From: Cyanoderma ruficeps
Taxonomy: Eukaryota; Chordata; Aves; Passeriformes; Timaliidae
Direction: 5' to 3'
NCBI GenBank assembly: GCA_008694505.1
Contig: VZDJ01000046.1
Coordinates: forward strand, 1,494,906-1,558,905
Length of the DNA: 64,000 nucleotides
In this document: positions 12,191-23,410 of the stretch, in pieces
Numbering within the stretch: the first letter of the stretch is position 1
How the letters are laid out: each line of letters opens with the position of its first letter
The notes under the pieces: model-generated
What the model was told of the DNA's origin: nothing
Databases searched by the model: none
The model's input: only the letters and a program-made list of their open reading frames with translations
Position numbers and translations under genes: made by a program

Positions 12191-14125
12191 GTTTATTAAT
12201 TTACATCTTATTTTGGTCTTTATTCCTGTACCCTTACAAGAAGCAACAACCCACCAGCTGCCAACTGGGATTTCATTGGAAATTCCTCACCAGCCGCTCA
12301 TTCTTCTTTTTATTTGTCCCCGCTTGTTTGGCAGCAGGAAGGAATTGTGGAAATCAACATCCCACCTTCACATTCTGTTAATAAACCCTTCTCCTGCCTC
12401 AGAATCTTCTCACTTCCCTTTGTAGTCACTGAGGGGGAAAAGGGAGATGTTCAATGATCCTGTGAGAGACATCCGACTCTCTGGAACACGTTATTATTTA
12501 TAATGATTTGACCTCTGCTGGCTGCAAAGGCAGAGCAGGGTGACTATTTCAGAAAACACCCCCACTGGAGATGTTATAAATAGTCAGGCACCTCTCAGTT
12601 CGTCCAGTTCACTGCTCCAGCTCCTAAATCACTTCCAAATTATCGCAGTATTTTTTTTTTTTTCTCCCCTGGCCGTTAATCTGTCTTGAATGCAGAGCAG
12701 AGAAGGAACAGCCTTATTTTATGCTTTGTTGTGAAATAAACAAAATATAAATAAAGCCCTGGAATAGCAGCTGGAGTTCATCCAGAACGAGACACTTGGC
12801 TTAAAATGGAATGTTTAAAAGGCAGCATTTAACCCCTTTTTCATTTACAATATGTTTCTAAATAAATAAAAGCTTCAAAGCCAAAGAGAATTGTTTTGCT
12901 CTCAAAATGTCGAAGTTAATATTTGATTTAATAAGTATTTGCCACTTCTTTCACGATTTTTTAGACAATTAGGAAAACTGCCTGAGTGTCACCTCTCTTC
13001 CAAACATATTTTCCAGTCATTTTACTCTCTGCCAAAAAAAAAAAATCTTGCCCGTTTCTAACTGTAAAATATAGAAGAGGGTGTCTGGAGCCCATCAGAC
13101 TGACAGAGACAATAATCAGTAACAAGGAAGAGCCTGAAAATCTTTCTTAGAATCTTTAATAAATCTGAAAAATCCTCCCTCTATTTTATGCCAACAAATC
13201 AGTTGTAGATTGAAGTTCAGCCTGTGTTGCTTTCCTTCTCCACTGGCCAAATATCCTCATTTATTTTCTGGGAAAAAGGAACTGCTCAGCTGCTGCAAGA
13301 GTTCATCCTTCTCTGCATTGCCCAATAAGTTTACAAATCACAGAAAACAGCCGAATTTAAAGTGTTTATAGGAGAATCAAAGCCATCTGACAGGAATGGC
13401 AGTGCTGGTGCACATTCTGATTTTTAGGAGAACAAAAAGTGGATGTGCTCCAAATAAACCTGGTGGGGTGATGAGGATGAGTTGGGTGATTAACAAGACG
13501 GATACTGGCAAATATAAATACCCAATTATGCTCCCAATTAGCAGCTGCAGAGGGCAGAGGCAGAAGTAAGTGTTGTTTTAAGAAAATGAGGTTTTAATGC
13601 AACTTTTCTAGGGGTATTTTCACAAAGAAAATAGTGGAAGCATTCTAAATACATCTGCAGTGGCTGCTCTCTATTTAATTATCCAAAAATCTGTGTAATA
13701 AAATCCTCACCTCCTGGTTTTAGGGGCTGCATAAAGACAGGGAAAAAAAAAAAGTGTTGGCTATAAAAGCTGTGTCATGTGGATGTACAGCAGCAATTCC
13801 AGGGACTACAATCAATGCACTAAAAGTAATTATAAGCCACGAGACACAAAACACTGAGAATTGCAGCACTGCCCTGATTGGCATTTTTCTCCAGAGCAAA
13901 TATTCTGGAGACCTTTCTGGCTAAAAGGATGAAGAAACCGGAAAACAGAATGAAGCTCAAGGCTTGGAAGGGAGTAAAGGAAGGAAATACACTCCGCATT
14001 TTGGAACTCGTGAATAATTTATATTTAAACTATATATAATAAATGTTATTAAAAACTAACGGTATAATATTATTAATACAACAATATTATATTATTTATA
14101 TTATACAACATAGAAACAATAATTT
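12191..14125. other. AT-rich single-copy stretch
   Basis: No gene or recognised repeat. Short homopolymers (T-tract at 12652-12663, A-tract at 13035-13046). Frames are short and featureless. Confidence 0.5.
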
Positions 14126-14224
14126 AATGTAATGTAATGTAATGTAATGTAATGTAATGTAATGGAATGGAATAGAATAGAATAGAATAGAATAGAATAG
14201 AATAGAATAGAATAGAATAGAATA
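14126..14224. repeat. Compound pentanucleotide array (AATGT)n(AATGG)2(AATAG)n
   Basis: About seven AATGT units pass through two AATGG units into about ten AATAG units without a break. The adjoining motifs differ by one or two bases. The array is open on the minus strand as a Tyr/Ser/Phe-rich frame (14101-14340), an artefact of the period. Confidence 0.96.
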
Positions 14225-15117
14225 TACATAATTATATATAAATTAAATAATGTGAGAAGGGATGTGTTTGGAAAGACAGTAGTGATGTAAATGTCATGGA
14301 CTGATGGGGTTTTCCCATCATTTTTACTTCCCACATTCAATTTTCCCAGCTGAATTAGGGTCCTCCTGACCCTCTATCAGCACTGGATGTCAGGCATCAC
14401 TTTTGGAGGTTTTCCCATCCCCCAGCCCTTTTGGCAGGTCTGGTTCTCTGAGTGCTCCTTAACCTGTTTGAACCAAGAAAAGCTGATTCAGGACAGACCA
14501 GAATCTTGCTCAAGTGGATCAGGGAACAGGCAGAATTCCAGAGGCAGACTTGAGGGAAGAGCAGGATTACATGGGCTGCTTGGGAACTCCAAATATTTAG
14601 TTCATAATCAGAGAGACTGGTTCAGGTTACCCTGCCCTTTGATTTAAATACACAAAAACAGAGCACAGTTGGAGATTTATAGGTCTTAAACACCAGAATC
14701 AGAGTGCTTGAGCAGGACAGATCTGCAGCACTGACACAGGAGGGAAAAAAAATGAAAAAAATTCCAGTGGGAAAAAACAAACAAAAAAAGCTCTAATTGT
14801 TGGAGCTACTCCTTCTGCACAAGGATCAGCATCCTTTCAATTTAGTGGAGAATGACAAAGTATTATTGTTCTGAGAAATCATACTGATGTCTCATTCTCA
14901 GTGTCTAGAGCCCTGGGAGAATAAGGTGCAGGACTAATAAATGTCCTTCAACAACAAAATAATTTTAAAAGTTCATGTAATCATTTTATAGTTCCAGGAA
15001 TGCGTCTCTTAAAAGTCTTAAAGTTGTCAGAAAAGTAATTTACTTTCCCAAACACATGCTTATCCATTGGTTACACAGCCCACAGGATTCCAAGAAGATC
15101 TGGAATATTTTAAGAGG
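14225..15117. other. Single-copy stretch, no gene seen
   Basis: No recognised repeat or coding similarity. It contains short A-rich runs near 14745-14790. Confidence 0.5.
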
Positions 15118-15255
15118 NAAAACCAAAAAAACAAAACCAAAAAAACAAACCAAACCAAAACAAAACACCCAAAAACCCCCACACCCAAAACAAACAAACA
15201 AACACACAAAAAAACCTCAAAAAAACCTCAAAAAATCCCCCCAAAAACCCCCTCC
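15118..15255. repeat. A/C-rich low-complexity tract
   Basis: The plus strand is almost entirely A and C (CAAAA, CCAAAA, CCCCAAA, AAACAAAC motifs), with one ambiguous base at 15118. The complement is G/T-only. Strong strand asymmetry; no coding signal despite an open Lys/Thr/Pro-rich frame. Confidence 0.92.
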
Positions 15256-16152
15256 ACTACTTTTACAACTTGATCTCAATTCCAATCTTCTCAGAATCAG
15301 TTTCTTGTCTTTTCTTTTTAACTGCTGCATGGCCATGTGCCTTTTTCTGCCTTGTTTCCTTCATTCTTTCCTTCATGCAGAGAGCTACCAGTGAACACAA
15401 GGATTACTTTTAACATTCCTTGCCTGACTGAATTCCCCATGAAATTTAAAAGGATCTTTGCACATAGGCAGTGCCTTTGTTGGGCAGGCAGAAGGATCCT
15501 TATCCCTAAAGCCCAAGTGGATCCAAACTATTCCATGTAGGGCTTTGTGGTTATTGAGACACGAGCAGAAAGGATTTGCTGAATGGGAATGGGATGAGTG
15601 GAATCTCTGCTGTTAAATCTGTGCTTAGGTGGTCTTTTGGTGCAGCTTAAAAGGCCAATCCTTGTATAAACAACTGCTTCTCTTCACCATTGCTGTTCTC
15701 ACTGCCTTTGGAGACAGTTTATATTGTAGTGGGGGTTTTAGAAGGAAGGTGGTGGTATTCCAGGCTGGATGGATGGTCTAAGTGCAAGCAGCAACTATTC
15801 CTTTATTGCTGCTTCTGTTGGGAAAATATGAATTCTTGGCTCTTGCTTAGACTAAACATTGGTCAAAATTATCTTCTGAGTGGTTGAGTGCTTCCAGTTT
15901 TCCATTTCACATCCTCATCTTCACAGCTTGCACTGGCAAAATAAGTTTGACCTAAAGAAGTTTCCCAAGACTCTGTCTGGGTTCTCCCAACAATAAAGGA
16001 AACACTGTGGAGATTTTGGGGTGCTGGGTGCCCCAGCCTTGTGTTTCATCCAGAGGTTTCCCCTTCAATAGCCTGATCCTTTCTCACTAGGGCAAAGTCA
16101 AATCCACATGTAACATTGGTGTTACTCTTCACCTGATCCCACTTACAGCCCA
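15256..16152. other. Single-copy stretch, no gene seen
   Basis: No repeat family or coding similarity recognised. It ends at the F-family LTR. Confidence 0.5.
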
Positions 16153-16874
16153 TGTCTTGGTTTGGAAAGACAGATGTCTGCCAGGGAAAAGCCAGAACCT
16201 CCCTTGGAATGGAGAAGGTAAACCCCCTTCCTCTGAATTATTATAATCTTGAAATTAAGGGGCTCTCAGGCAAAGATATGGGAATAGGAATAGCACTTCT
16301 TTACTAGGAATGTTAAAAATGTAGTAGTACAAAAAACCCCAAATGAACAAAAAAGGAAACCACTGACAGGGTCAGAACACAGCCTGACCCCCTGTTGGTC
16401 AGGGTGTTGTGTCAGTCCAGTCAAGTCCTCCTGCAGTCACAGATGTGGTTCTGTTGGAGCACAGATGATCCTGTAGAAGGGTGGAGTTTTCCTCTGAAGG
16501 TCCAGTGGTGGTGAGATGGGTCTGGTCTCCCTCTGGGAATCCAGTGCAAACAGGCTGTGCTGGTGTTCTGAATCTCAGGTTTGATCCAGGTAGGAATGCT
16601 GGGCTCCTCCCCCTGGGTGGAGCATCTCCCAATGGGATGATGGAATTGTATCAGCCATGCAGTGAGCCTGGATGGCCCATGAACAGCAGATATCCCCTGG
16701 AGGGAGGATGGGTCCTGGAAGAGATAAAGAACACTGCCCCACCTGGTTTAACAGCTGGCCATTAACAGAAGACACCTGCCCCCTCCCCACAGAGTTATGC
16801 GATAAAGAAAAACATCTCTACAAACAATTTCAATGGATGGGAATAGAATACATCTTGCACTGCAACCCAAGACA
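16153..16874 (-). mobile_element. Solo LTR, family F, long form
   Basis: The ends are an 8-bp inverted repeat, TGTCTTGG and CCAAGACA. The body is the reverse complement of the copies at 53627 and 61730. The AGTAAA-type polyadenylation signal reads on the minus strand near 16303. The flanks (GCCCA left, CCCTA right) do not give a clean target duplication, so the element is older or its flanks are altered. It is about 90-100 bp longer than its relatives, with extra sequence at about 16760-16850 next to its minus-strand 5' end. No retroviral internal region is attached. Confidence 0.85.
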
Positions 16875-16940
16875 CCCTAAAATTGTCAACATGATGTAAA
16901 CAGAGCTTAGACCTAAAGCTGAAGAATCCACACAGGCTGT

Positions 16941-17090
16941 CCAGGGATTTCAGGGAGTCTCCCTCTCTGCAGACATTCCAGACTCACTGGATGCATTCCT
17001 GTGCCGCCTGCTCTGGATGGCCCTGCCTTGGCAGGGGCTTGCACTGGTGATCTCCAGAGGCCCATTCCAGCCCTAAGGATTCTGTGATCA
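16941..17090 (+). mobile_element. CR1 LINE 3' fragment
   Basis: Sense CR1 3' end: CCAGGGATTTCAGGGAGTCT, GCACTGGTGATCTCCAGAGG, and a terminal AAGGATTCTGTGATCA. This is an older-looking CR1 subtype than the GGTTTGGGTTGGAAGG type. 5'-truncated. Confidence 0.8.
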
Positions 17091-17238
17091 GGAAGAAAGG
17101 AGAAATTTGAATGCTAAAGATGTTCAATCTATTGGTTGAAGATTCCTCAAGGTGTTCCTTTGCTACCACGTGATCCCACAGCTCCTCTGTGGGGTCCTAC
17201 AGGGACGTCCCCACCCCTCCATGTTTCTGAAGCATCTG

Positions 17239-17697
17239 TGATGCCTTGGGGAGGCTGACATGAAACAGAGAAAGGACAGAGCTGGAGAATAAAGTAGGTG
17301 TTTATTGAAAGGCCTTTAAGGACACACCTTGGGCAGGACAAGAGCCTGGTCAGACCTACACCCAAGGTGGACCCAAAATGGTCACAATATGGACAAATAG
17401 TCATGAGGTCTCACACTTTTATTAGTTTTGGTCTATTTGCATCTTGGGGTTGAATTGTCCAATCCCAGGTCCAGGTGAGGCAGTCCCATCCTTCTTGTTT
17501 TCTCTCTTCAGCCACCGTTGTTGGTGCTTTTGGGCCTGGAAACTTGTCCCAGTTGTCCTTGGTGTGCAGCAGGAAAAGGATTTGTTTTGTGTCCCTGCTG
17601 TGTGCAGAGAGCTGAGTGACACTGGATGGGAGCTCAGAGCTGCCCCCCTGGGCAGCACAAAGTCTGAAATACGTGACAACTAAAACTTAAGGCATCA
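17239..17697 (-). mobile_element. Solo LTR, family A copy 2
   Basis: TGATGCCTT and AAGGCATCA ends. AATAAA reads on the minus strand near 17301. The flanking 4-mers TCTG and CCTG match at three of four positions, fitting an aged 4-bp duplication. Collinear with 7523-7993 and 51692-52143 apart from small indels. No internal retroviral sequence nearby. Confidence 0.87.
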
Positions 17698-18275
17698 CCT
17701 GTAGCTGGTGTAACCCATCCCCTCCACGTTTCAGCTCCTTTCAGCACTGCACGATTTGTAGCATTTGCAACAAGCTGGACCAAAACCATCAAAAAATATC
17801 TCGTGTCTCTGTGGTGTGGTATGAGGAGAGGGCAGAGAGCAGAACTTCAACGTCACAAGTGCAAGGGAACTTCAACACATTCAGAGGTGCTGTTTGTTAC
17901 TTAAAGCATAGAGCGACAGAATGATGGAGTGGGTGAAGAATTGCATGAGACAAAACTCAGGAGAGAGCATTTCTAGCTGATTGCCCAGAGGATGAACTTC
18001 TAAAATTCATCTCACCCCTATATTCTGTTGTAAACATGGTGGTAAAATGAGAACTGAAAGATGTATTATTATTATCACTGTCCTCTTGCAAGTCTTTCTA
18101 GGCTAAGTATCCTTTCTAGGTGAGCAAGCAAGCAAAATTGAATGAACCATGTTTTTTTTCCCAGATTTCATCCATCTCCAGCTACTTCAATTGCCCACAG
18201 TTAGAAACAAGCAATAAAATGGTTGTGCCTGGAGTCAATATTCAACACAAAACGCATGAAAAGAATAACTATAAA

Positions 18276-18290
18276 TATATATATATATAT
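18276..18290. repeat. (TA)n microsatellite
   Basis: About seven TA dinucleotides, uninterrupted. Confidence 0.85.
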
Positions 18291-18898
18291 TAAAAAATCA
18301 CTGCTTGTCTAGATTTACTGAAGCTGCCTGTGCACTTCAAGAGGGAGAAAGAGGATCTGTGTTACAGCAGATCTGTCACTGGGCTTCTCTTTACTACAAG
18401 CAGTTGCATTTAATTAAATTTTAATGCTGCAATTATCTCTTCTCAGCCAAGAGGATAATGTGTTACTCCATGCACTTACATTTTCTGTGTAGTTATTTAA
18501 AAGCAGCACGCTGCCTTTATGTGCCACCATTCCCACACCTCTCATTTCTCTCCTGCTCCAGCACAAAGAAGGAGTAGAAAATGGGAAGAGAAAATTGAAT
18601 CATGTCTTAGAGGGAGGATTCTGTGCGTGGGAGGCACCTCCTGCCCGCCTGAACTACACCTGAGCTCGTTAGTGTAATATTAATTTATCTTTACTCAATT
18701 TCTGTTTAATGTAATTAGGAGTCCGGGATTAAAATCCTCACATCCTAAAGCAGGACAAGGCAGATGACTCACATTTTAGGAGATCTGTGTCTCTGCAATG
18801 ACTGGGAAAACTGCATGAGTTATTTTCTCAAAACCATAGACATCTGAATTTAGGGGAAATTGAGTCTACAAGGGAAAAAGGGTGTTGTTGAAGGTCCA

Positions 18899-18980
18899 TC
18901 TGAAACTAGGAAACTCCTTCTGAAACTGGGAAACTCCTTCTGAAACTGGGAATTTCCCTTTGAAACTGGGAAACTCCCCT
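18899..18980. repeat. 20-bp tandem repeat, 4 units
   Basis: Four units start at about 18901, 18921, 18941 and 18961 and share TGAAACTGGGAAACTCC. Period is exactly 20 bp, with one to three changes per unit. Embedded in otherwise unique DNA. Confidence 0.93.
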
Positions 18981-19487
18981 TAAACCCTCTGACCCCCTCC
19001 CTGGGCCAAGGGCATCTCAGCGTAGGGGTGACACACATTTCTGATACTTTAAATAAATAGGTTGGGGCACACAATTTGTACCTCATGTGTCTTTATTTCT
19101 TTAGAAATGCACATTATTGCTGGTTTTACCAACTGTTTTGAGAGAAGTCTGAAGTCTGTTCAAGTCTTCTTGTTTCCTGAGCGTCCTGCAGCCCCGTCCT
19201 GAGTCAGTTGTGGGGTGCTTAGAAATTCTGCTTGTGTTCAACCAGCATGTGACACTCTAAAATATATTTTATTCTTGATAGGAATGGGAAACACTTGCCA
19301 ATTTAAGCATGGTAAGGCTTTGGTTGTGTTCTGTGTGCTAGAAGGGGGAATTAAAGGCACAGCACACGACCAGGTTGTCATCTGTTGGACTCTGCAGTTA
19401 AATACAGCTGTAACCAGCAGTAGGATCAGGATTTTACCTACAACAAGGTGCAGAAAATTGTTTTCATTCTGGCTAATGTATATAAAT

Positions 19488-19548
19488 AAAATAATAGTAA
19501 TAATAAAAAAGTAAAATAATAAAAAACAAAAATAAAACCAAAAGAATN
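19488..19548. repeat. A-rich tract with ambiguous base
   Basis: AATAATA and AAAAT motifs, ending with an N at 19548. It could be an old poly-A-linked insertion, but no source element is visible. Confidence 0.7.
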
Positions 19549-22500
19549 TGAAGCCTGTCCCCCAGCCCTTATTTCACGATGACGGCTGTCCTTGACCTGC
19601 TTGGATTATTGATGCTCTGGGTGAATAACCAAACACGAGGAGCTCTGTGCGGAGGCATTGGTTTGGTTTTAATCCCATTAAACACCACATTTAATGATCA
19701 TCTGGGCAGAAGCTCTGCGAGATGTGGGAGAAATGAACCAACAATTTCCTGACTGCTAATCAATAAAGTGTAACTTCTGAAATCATGACATGGCAACTTT
19801 TAAAGAGTATCTTCAAACCTTTTTTTTTTTTTCACTGAGATTCTCTTTCAACTTTTCTTTGTCCAGCCTTTTTCATATAGGCTGCTCTGGACTGGGCTGT
19901 GTGGGACTGGAGGGATTTTGCTGTAGCTGGGGGAGCTCTGAGTGTTTTTCCTCTGTTTATAAATGAAATAAACAATTTCTCTGCTGCTCTGATCTGGTTA
20001 TGGTACCTGGGGAAGCTGGAAAGCAAGTTTGGAATACATCTCCCTTCTGCTCTTGACCATTATGGTCACGATGAAGCACATTTCCAGTCGTCCCCACATC
20101 ACCTGACAAGGGAGGCTGGTGGTGGTGGCAGCTGCAAGGGCCTCTGTGCCAGGAGAAATTCAGTTTTCAGGTCTGCTTATCCTTCCCTGAAAGTTGTTTC
20201 CCGTGTTCTACAGAATGGATTGGGTATACAGCATAGAAATGGAACATGGAATTTCTGTCAGTTTTCCCATTACCTCTAGCAACATCTAAAACTTCACTCT
20301 GATGCCATTTCAATTCCTAATAGAGCCATTTTCCTTTAGCTTGAACACTATTTTTAAAAATCATCAAATACATAAAGCAACGCAATAATGCATATATAAT
20401 ATACAATTAAAATTACACACGTGATGATTGTGATTTTTTTTTTTGGTAACCAAAAGTTGTTATCTCTTAGCTCACCCAGTCCCAAAATACATTTTGTGGA
20501 AAGGGAATAGCTCCAGCCAGCAACAGGATCAAATTTTATCCCTACCATGCCTCAGCTGCCAAAGAACCAACACACACTTTACACACACTTTGCTGCACAG
20601 AGTTTGCACAAGTCATCAGTGCTGCTATAGAAAATCAACACAATAAATACTCCTTTGTTGAACTATTGAAAAATGATAGAGTCAGAGTCTATGGAGTTCT
20701 CCTTGCCAACATTATGAAGAAATCAGCAATACTTTAACATCCAGGGAGCAGCTGGAGTGTGAGGAATCCCTGGGAGAAGTGGAGGTGGCTGTGGCAGAAT
20801 GTTGGGAGGAAATCATGGAGTTATGAAGAGCCTCTTTTGAACCAAAATTATAACCTGCAATGCGAAGGCTGAGGTGTGGAAGGACCAGCCTAGAAAAAAG
20901 TTCAATTTCTAAAGAATTCCATCAGAAAATGGCAGGTACAATGTGATGGTGTGAGCCAGCAGAGACAGATGTTTGTTTGTTTATTTTCTTAGGTGTATGT
21001 AAGGGGTAAATCTATGATGCAGAGATATATCCACACATTTATACACAGACAGAGGCCATGAAAAGGGGGCAGTTACTCTGAAATAGGAGGCAGGACACAG
21101 CTGAGAAGAACAGGCAAGTCCCCACCTTCCCAGCTGCCTGAAATGTTTTAAAAGGTCTGGGTGTTCACCACATGGAAAATCCCTTTTTTCTTCTCTCCAC
21201 CCAGATTTCTCAAGGGGTCTCCAGGGTAACTCTCAGCGTCCACTTCAGTTTCTCAGGCAGTTTGCTGAAGTTTCCAATCCCTACATCCACATGTGTAACT
21301 CTTGGGTGTGGGGACTATTTGAACACCTCATTTTACTCTGCTTTCACACTTAATTTAGGAGGATAATCCCCCTTTGCCCCTCTCTCCCCAGTCAGCACTT
21401 CAGCTTCCGTGACCCACTTCCTGGAGATGTTCATCTCTCAGCCTTGATTGCAGCAAACACCTACAAAGTTCTGTTTCACCTCTTCCAGCGCTGCTCCCCA
21501 CCCAAAAAGGATAAAATAACCATGAATTTAAATCATTCCTATCTACAACTTGCAGCATGACTGTTCGCTGCGGCATGTGAATTTATTGTCACGATAATGG
21601 CGAGCTCTGCAAAACATGCAATATATATTTGTTATTCGTATCTTTAAAATATTAGCTGGCACACACACAGTTTAGTAACTATGGCAACACTGATAAATTT
21701 GAAAATAATGGCTCCTATTTGCTTTGTACAAAAAAGGTCAAGGACTGAACACTTGGAGCACAAACAGGAAGAGCCAATTTTGAGGATTAACTGCTGGAAT
21801 TGGTGGTGTTAGCATTCCCCATCCTGGTAACATTCATCCCTGGACACAAGGGACCCATTAGGGATTCAAAAGGGGAAATATCTCTCTTGAGTAGCAACCC
21901 GGAGGCATGAAATTTCCAGTTTCTACCAAATGTTCGATTTCCTCTTATTTTTCTCTCAACCTTTGAGTGATTTCATTTTTTCTTAAAATCACCCTAATGA
22001 CCTTAAAACTTTCCCGGAGCTGGGATAATAGGCTATAGTAGGACTCCACACATGGACAAATATTGACAGAGAACACTCACATAGGAACTTGCTGCAAGCT
22101 CTGCTAGGCCTCCACCCTAATTGTTATTGCCAATACCTGTGGCAGGCTTTTTATCAGAGAATTAAATACCCTGGCATTGCCTCATGCTGAGCAAACAGGG
22201 GCTGGAAACCCAGGAAAATAAATCTGGATGGCCTCAGTTTGGACATAACCTGGCTGGGCTGAAGTCTGGCATTTCATATGATTTAAAGCCAATGTCTAAA
22301 CAGGCTTTAAATAAAAAAAAAATGGCTTCAAATCAGAAATGCTAAAGAGGAGTGTCTTCAAGGTCTGGAGCAGCTTAAATAAGAAATACTGCAGACATCC
22401 ATGGTTTTTCCTATTTATATCAGGGACAATTTGCCATCAGCAGGATTTATCTGTGCATGGGAGTGCTCAGGGTGCTGAGTGGCAGAAGAAGAGCTCCGAA

Positions 22501-22745
22501 TTTCGGGAGAGCTTCAGCAGATGCAGCAGAACAAAGGGGCAAAGCCCTGGCACAGACGGTCTTTGATCTGCCATAATTATAAACCAAAAGAAACAAGGCG
22601 CTGCCGCTTGGCAAACAAAGGTAGGATGGGAATGCAACCAGGGCTCCACCTGGGCTCAGTCCCAGGAGAAAAGGTTTTGGTGAGACAGAAGGTAGGAGAG
22701 AGATTCAGACCGGGCACCAGGAATTTCCCTATCACTCTTCACAGA

Positions 22746-22780
22746 AATCACAGAATTCCAGAGTGGTTTGGGTTGGAAGG
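22746..22780 (-). mobile_element. CR1 LINE 3' tip, left part of a split copy
   Basis: ATCACAGAATTCCAGAGTGG followed by TTTGGGTTGGAAGG is the CR1 3' terminus in antisense. It is cut at GGAAGG by the LTR at 22781 and resumes at 23346 with GGCAGGGACCTTAAAGATCA. Confidence 0.9.
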
Positions 22781-23345
22781 TGTGGGTTTGTTATCTTCTT
22801 TTCCTCAGTTAGAGCTGGGATTAAATGCTCGGGAGACGCAGTGTTTGCGTTTGGACTCAGCTGTTTGTTAATTCTTATCTATAGCACAGTCTCACAAGTT
22901 GTCAACTCTAGCTAACAAAAAATACGGCTCTCACTCTTGACAAGGTCTTTTAAGCACTAATTGTTCAATAAGGAGATGACACCACTATTATTTTTACTTT
23001 TAACCCGACAACCAGCCACCCCTGGTCCGCAATGTGGATTTTTCGCCCAATCACAAAACACCACCCAAACCCATGAAGAAGAAGGTGAAAGAAGAAGAAC
23101 CTAGTCAACACCCCATATCCTCCATCTTGCTCTCTATATGTTACTGTATACTAAAACCTTAAATCCTAAGTTTTCCACCCTGTGATATCACACAATTCTA
23201 TTCAATCTCCACACTCACAACCCCAGTGCTGTCATTCAATTTTGGGAGCCTTTTCTACGGCATCAGGTCAAATGTAGGGCCTGCTGGAGGGTCAGTGCCT
23301 GCCAGCACAGAAAGCCTAAAATCCTCATTTTCCAGGGTTCCAGCA
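22781..23345 (-). mobile_element. Solo LTR, family D copy 1, inserted in CR1
   Basis: The element starts TGTGGGTTTG and ends GGGTTCCAGCA on the plus strand. The 6-bp flanks are GGAAGG (22775-22780) and GGCAGG (23346-23351), a target duplication with one change, confirmed because the CR1 reading resumes in register. A 6-bp duplication is typical of class II (ERVK-like) integration; that class is inference. Collinear with 31030-31606 (shared TGATATCACACAATTCTATT). 565 bp, no coding. Confidence 0.9.
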
Positions 23346-23410
23346 GGCAGGGACCTTAAAGATCACCTTGTTCCAAGCCCCTGCCATGGGCAGGGAAACC
23401 TACTGCAGAG
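23346..23410 (-). mobile_element. CR1 LINE, right part of the split copy
   Basis: GACCTTAAAGATCACCTTGT and CCTGCCATGGGCAGGG are the expected CR1 continuation after the LTR. Similarity fades by about 23405. Confidence 0.85.

Larger units (their letters stand above)
17698..22745. other. Longest largely unique stretch of the left half
   Basis: No gene or dispersed repeat recognised in about 5 kb. It holds a TA run (18276-18290), a 20-bp tandem repeat (18899-18980), an A-rich tract with an ambiguous base (19488-19548) and a T-tract (19820-19831). The plus frame 19899-20279 (126 aa) has no recognisable domain. An RFX-like 14-mer at 21675-21688 is noted under findings. Confidence 0.5.

Noticed and set aside
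11509..12381. 290-residue open frame on the plus strand
   Set aside because: It runs through an antisense CR1 fragment and the in-frame 33-bp minisatellite; no domain is recognisable and repeat sequence explains the openness.
7523..17697. Provirus bounded by the two left A-family LTRs
   Set aside because: Separate 4-bp duplications (CATT; TCTG/CCTG), and the interior is unrelated unique DNA, CR1 and microsatellite.
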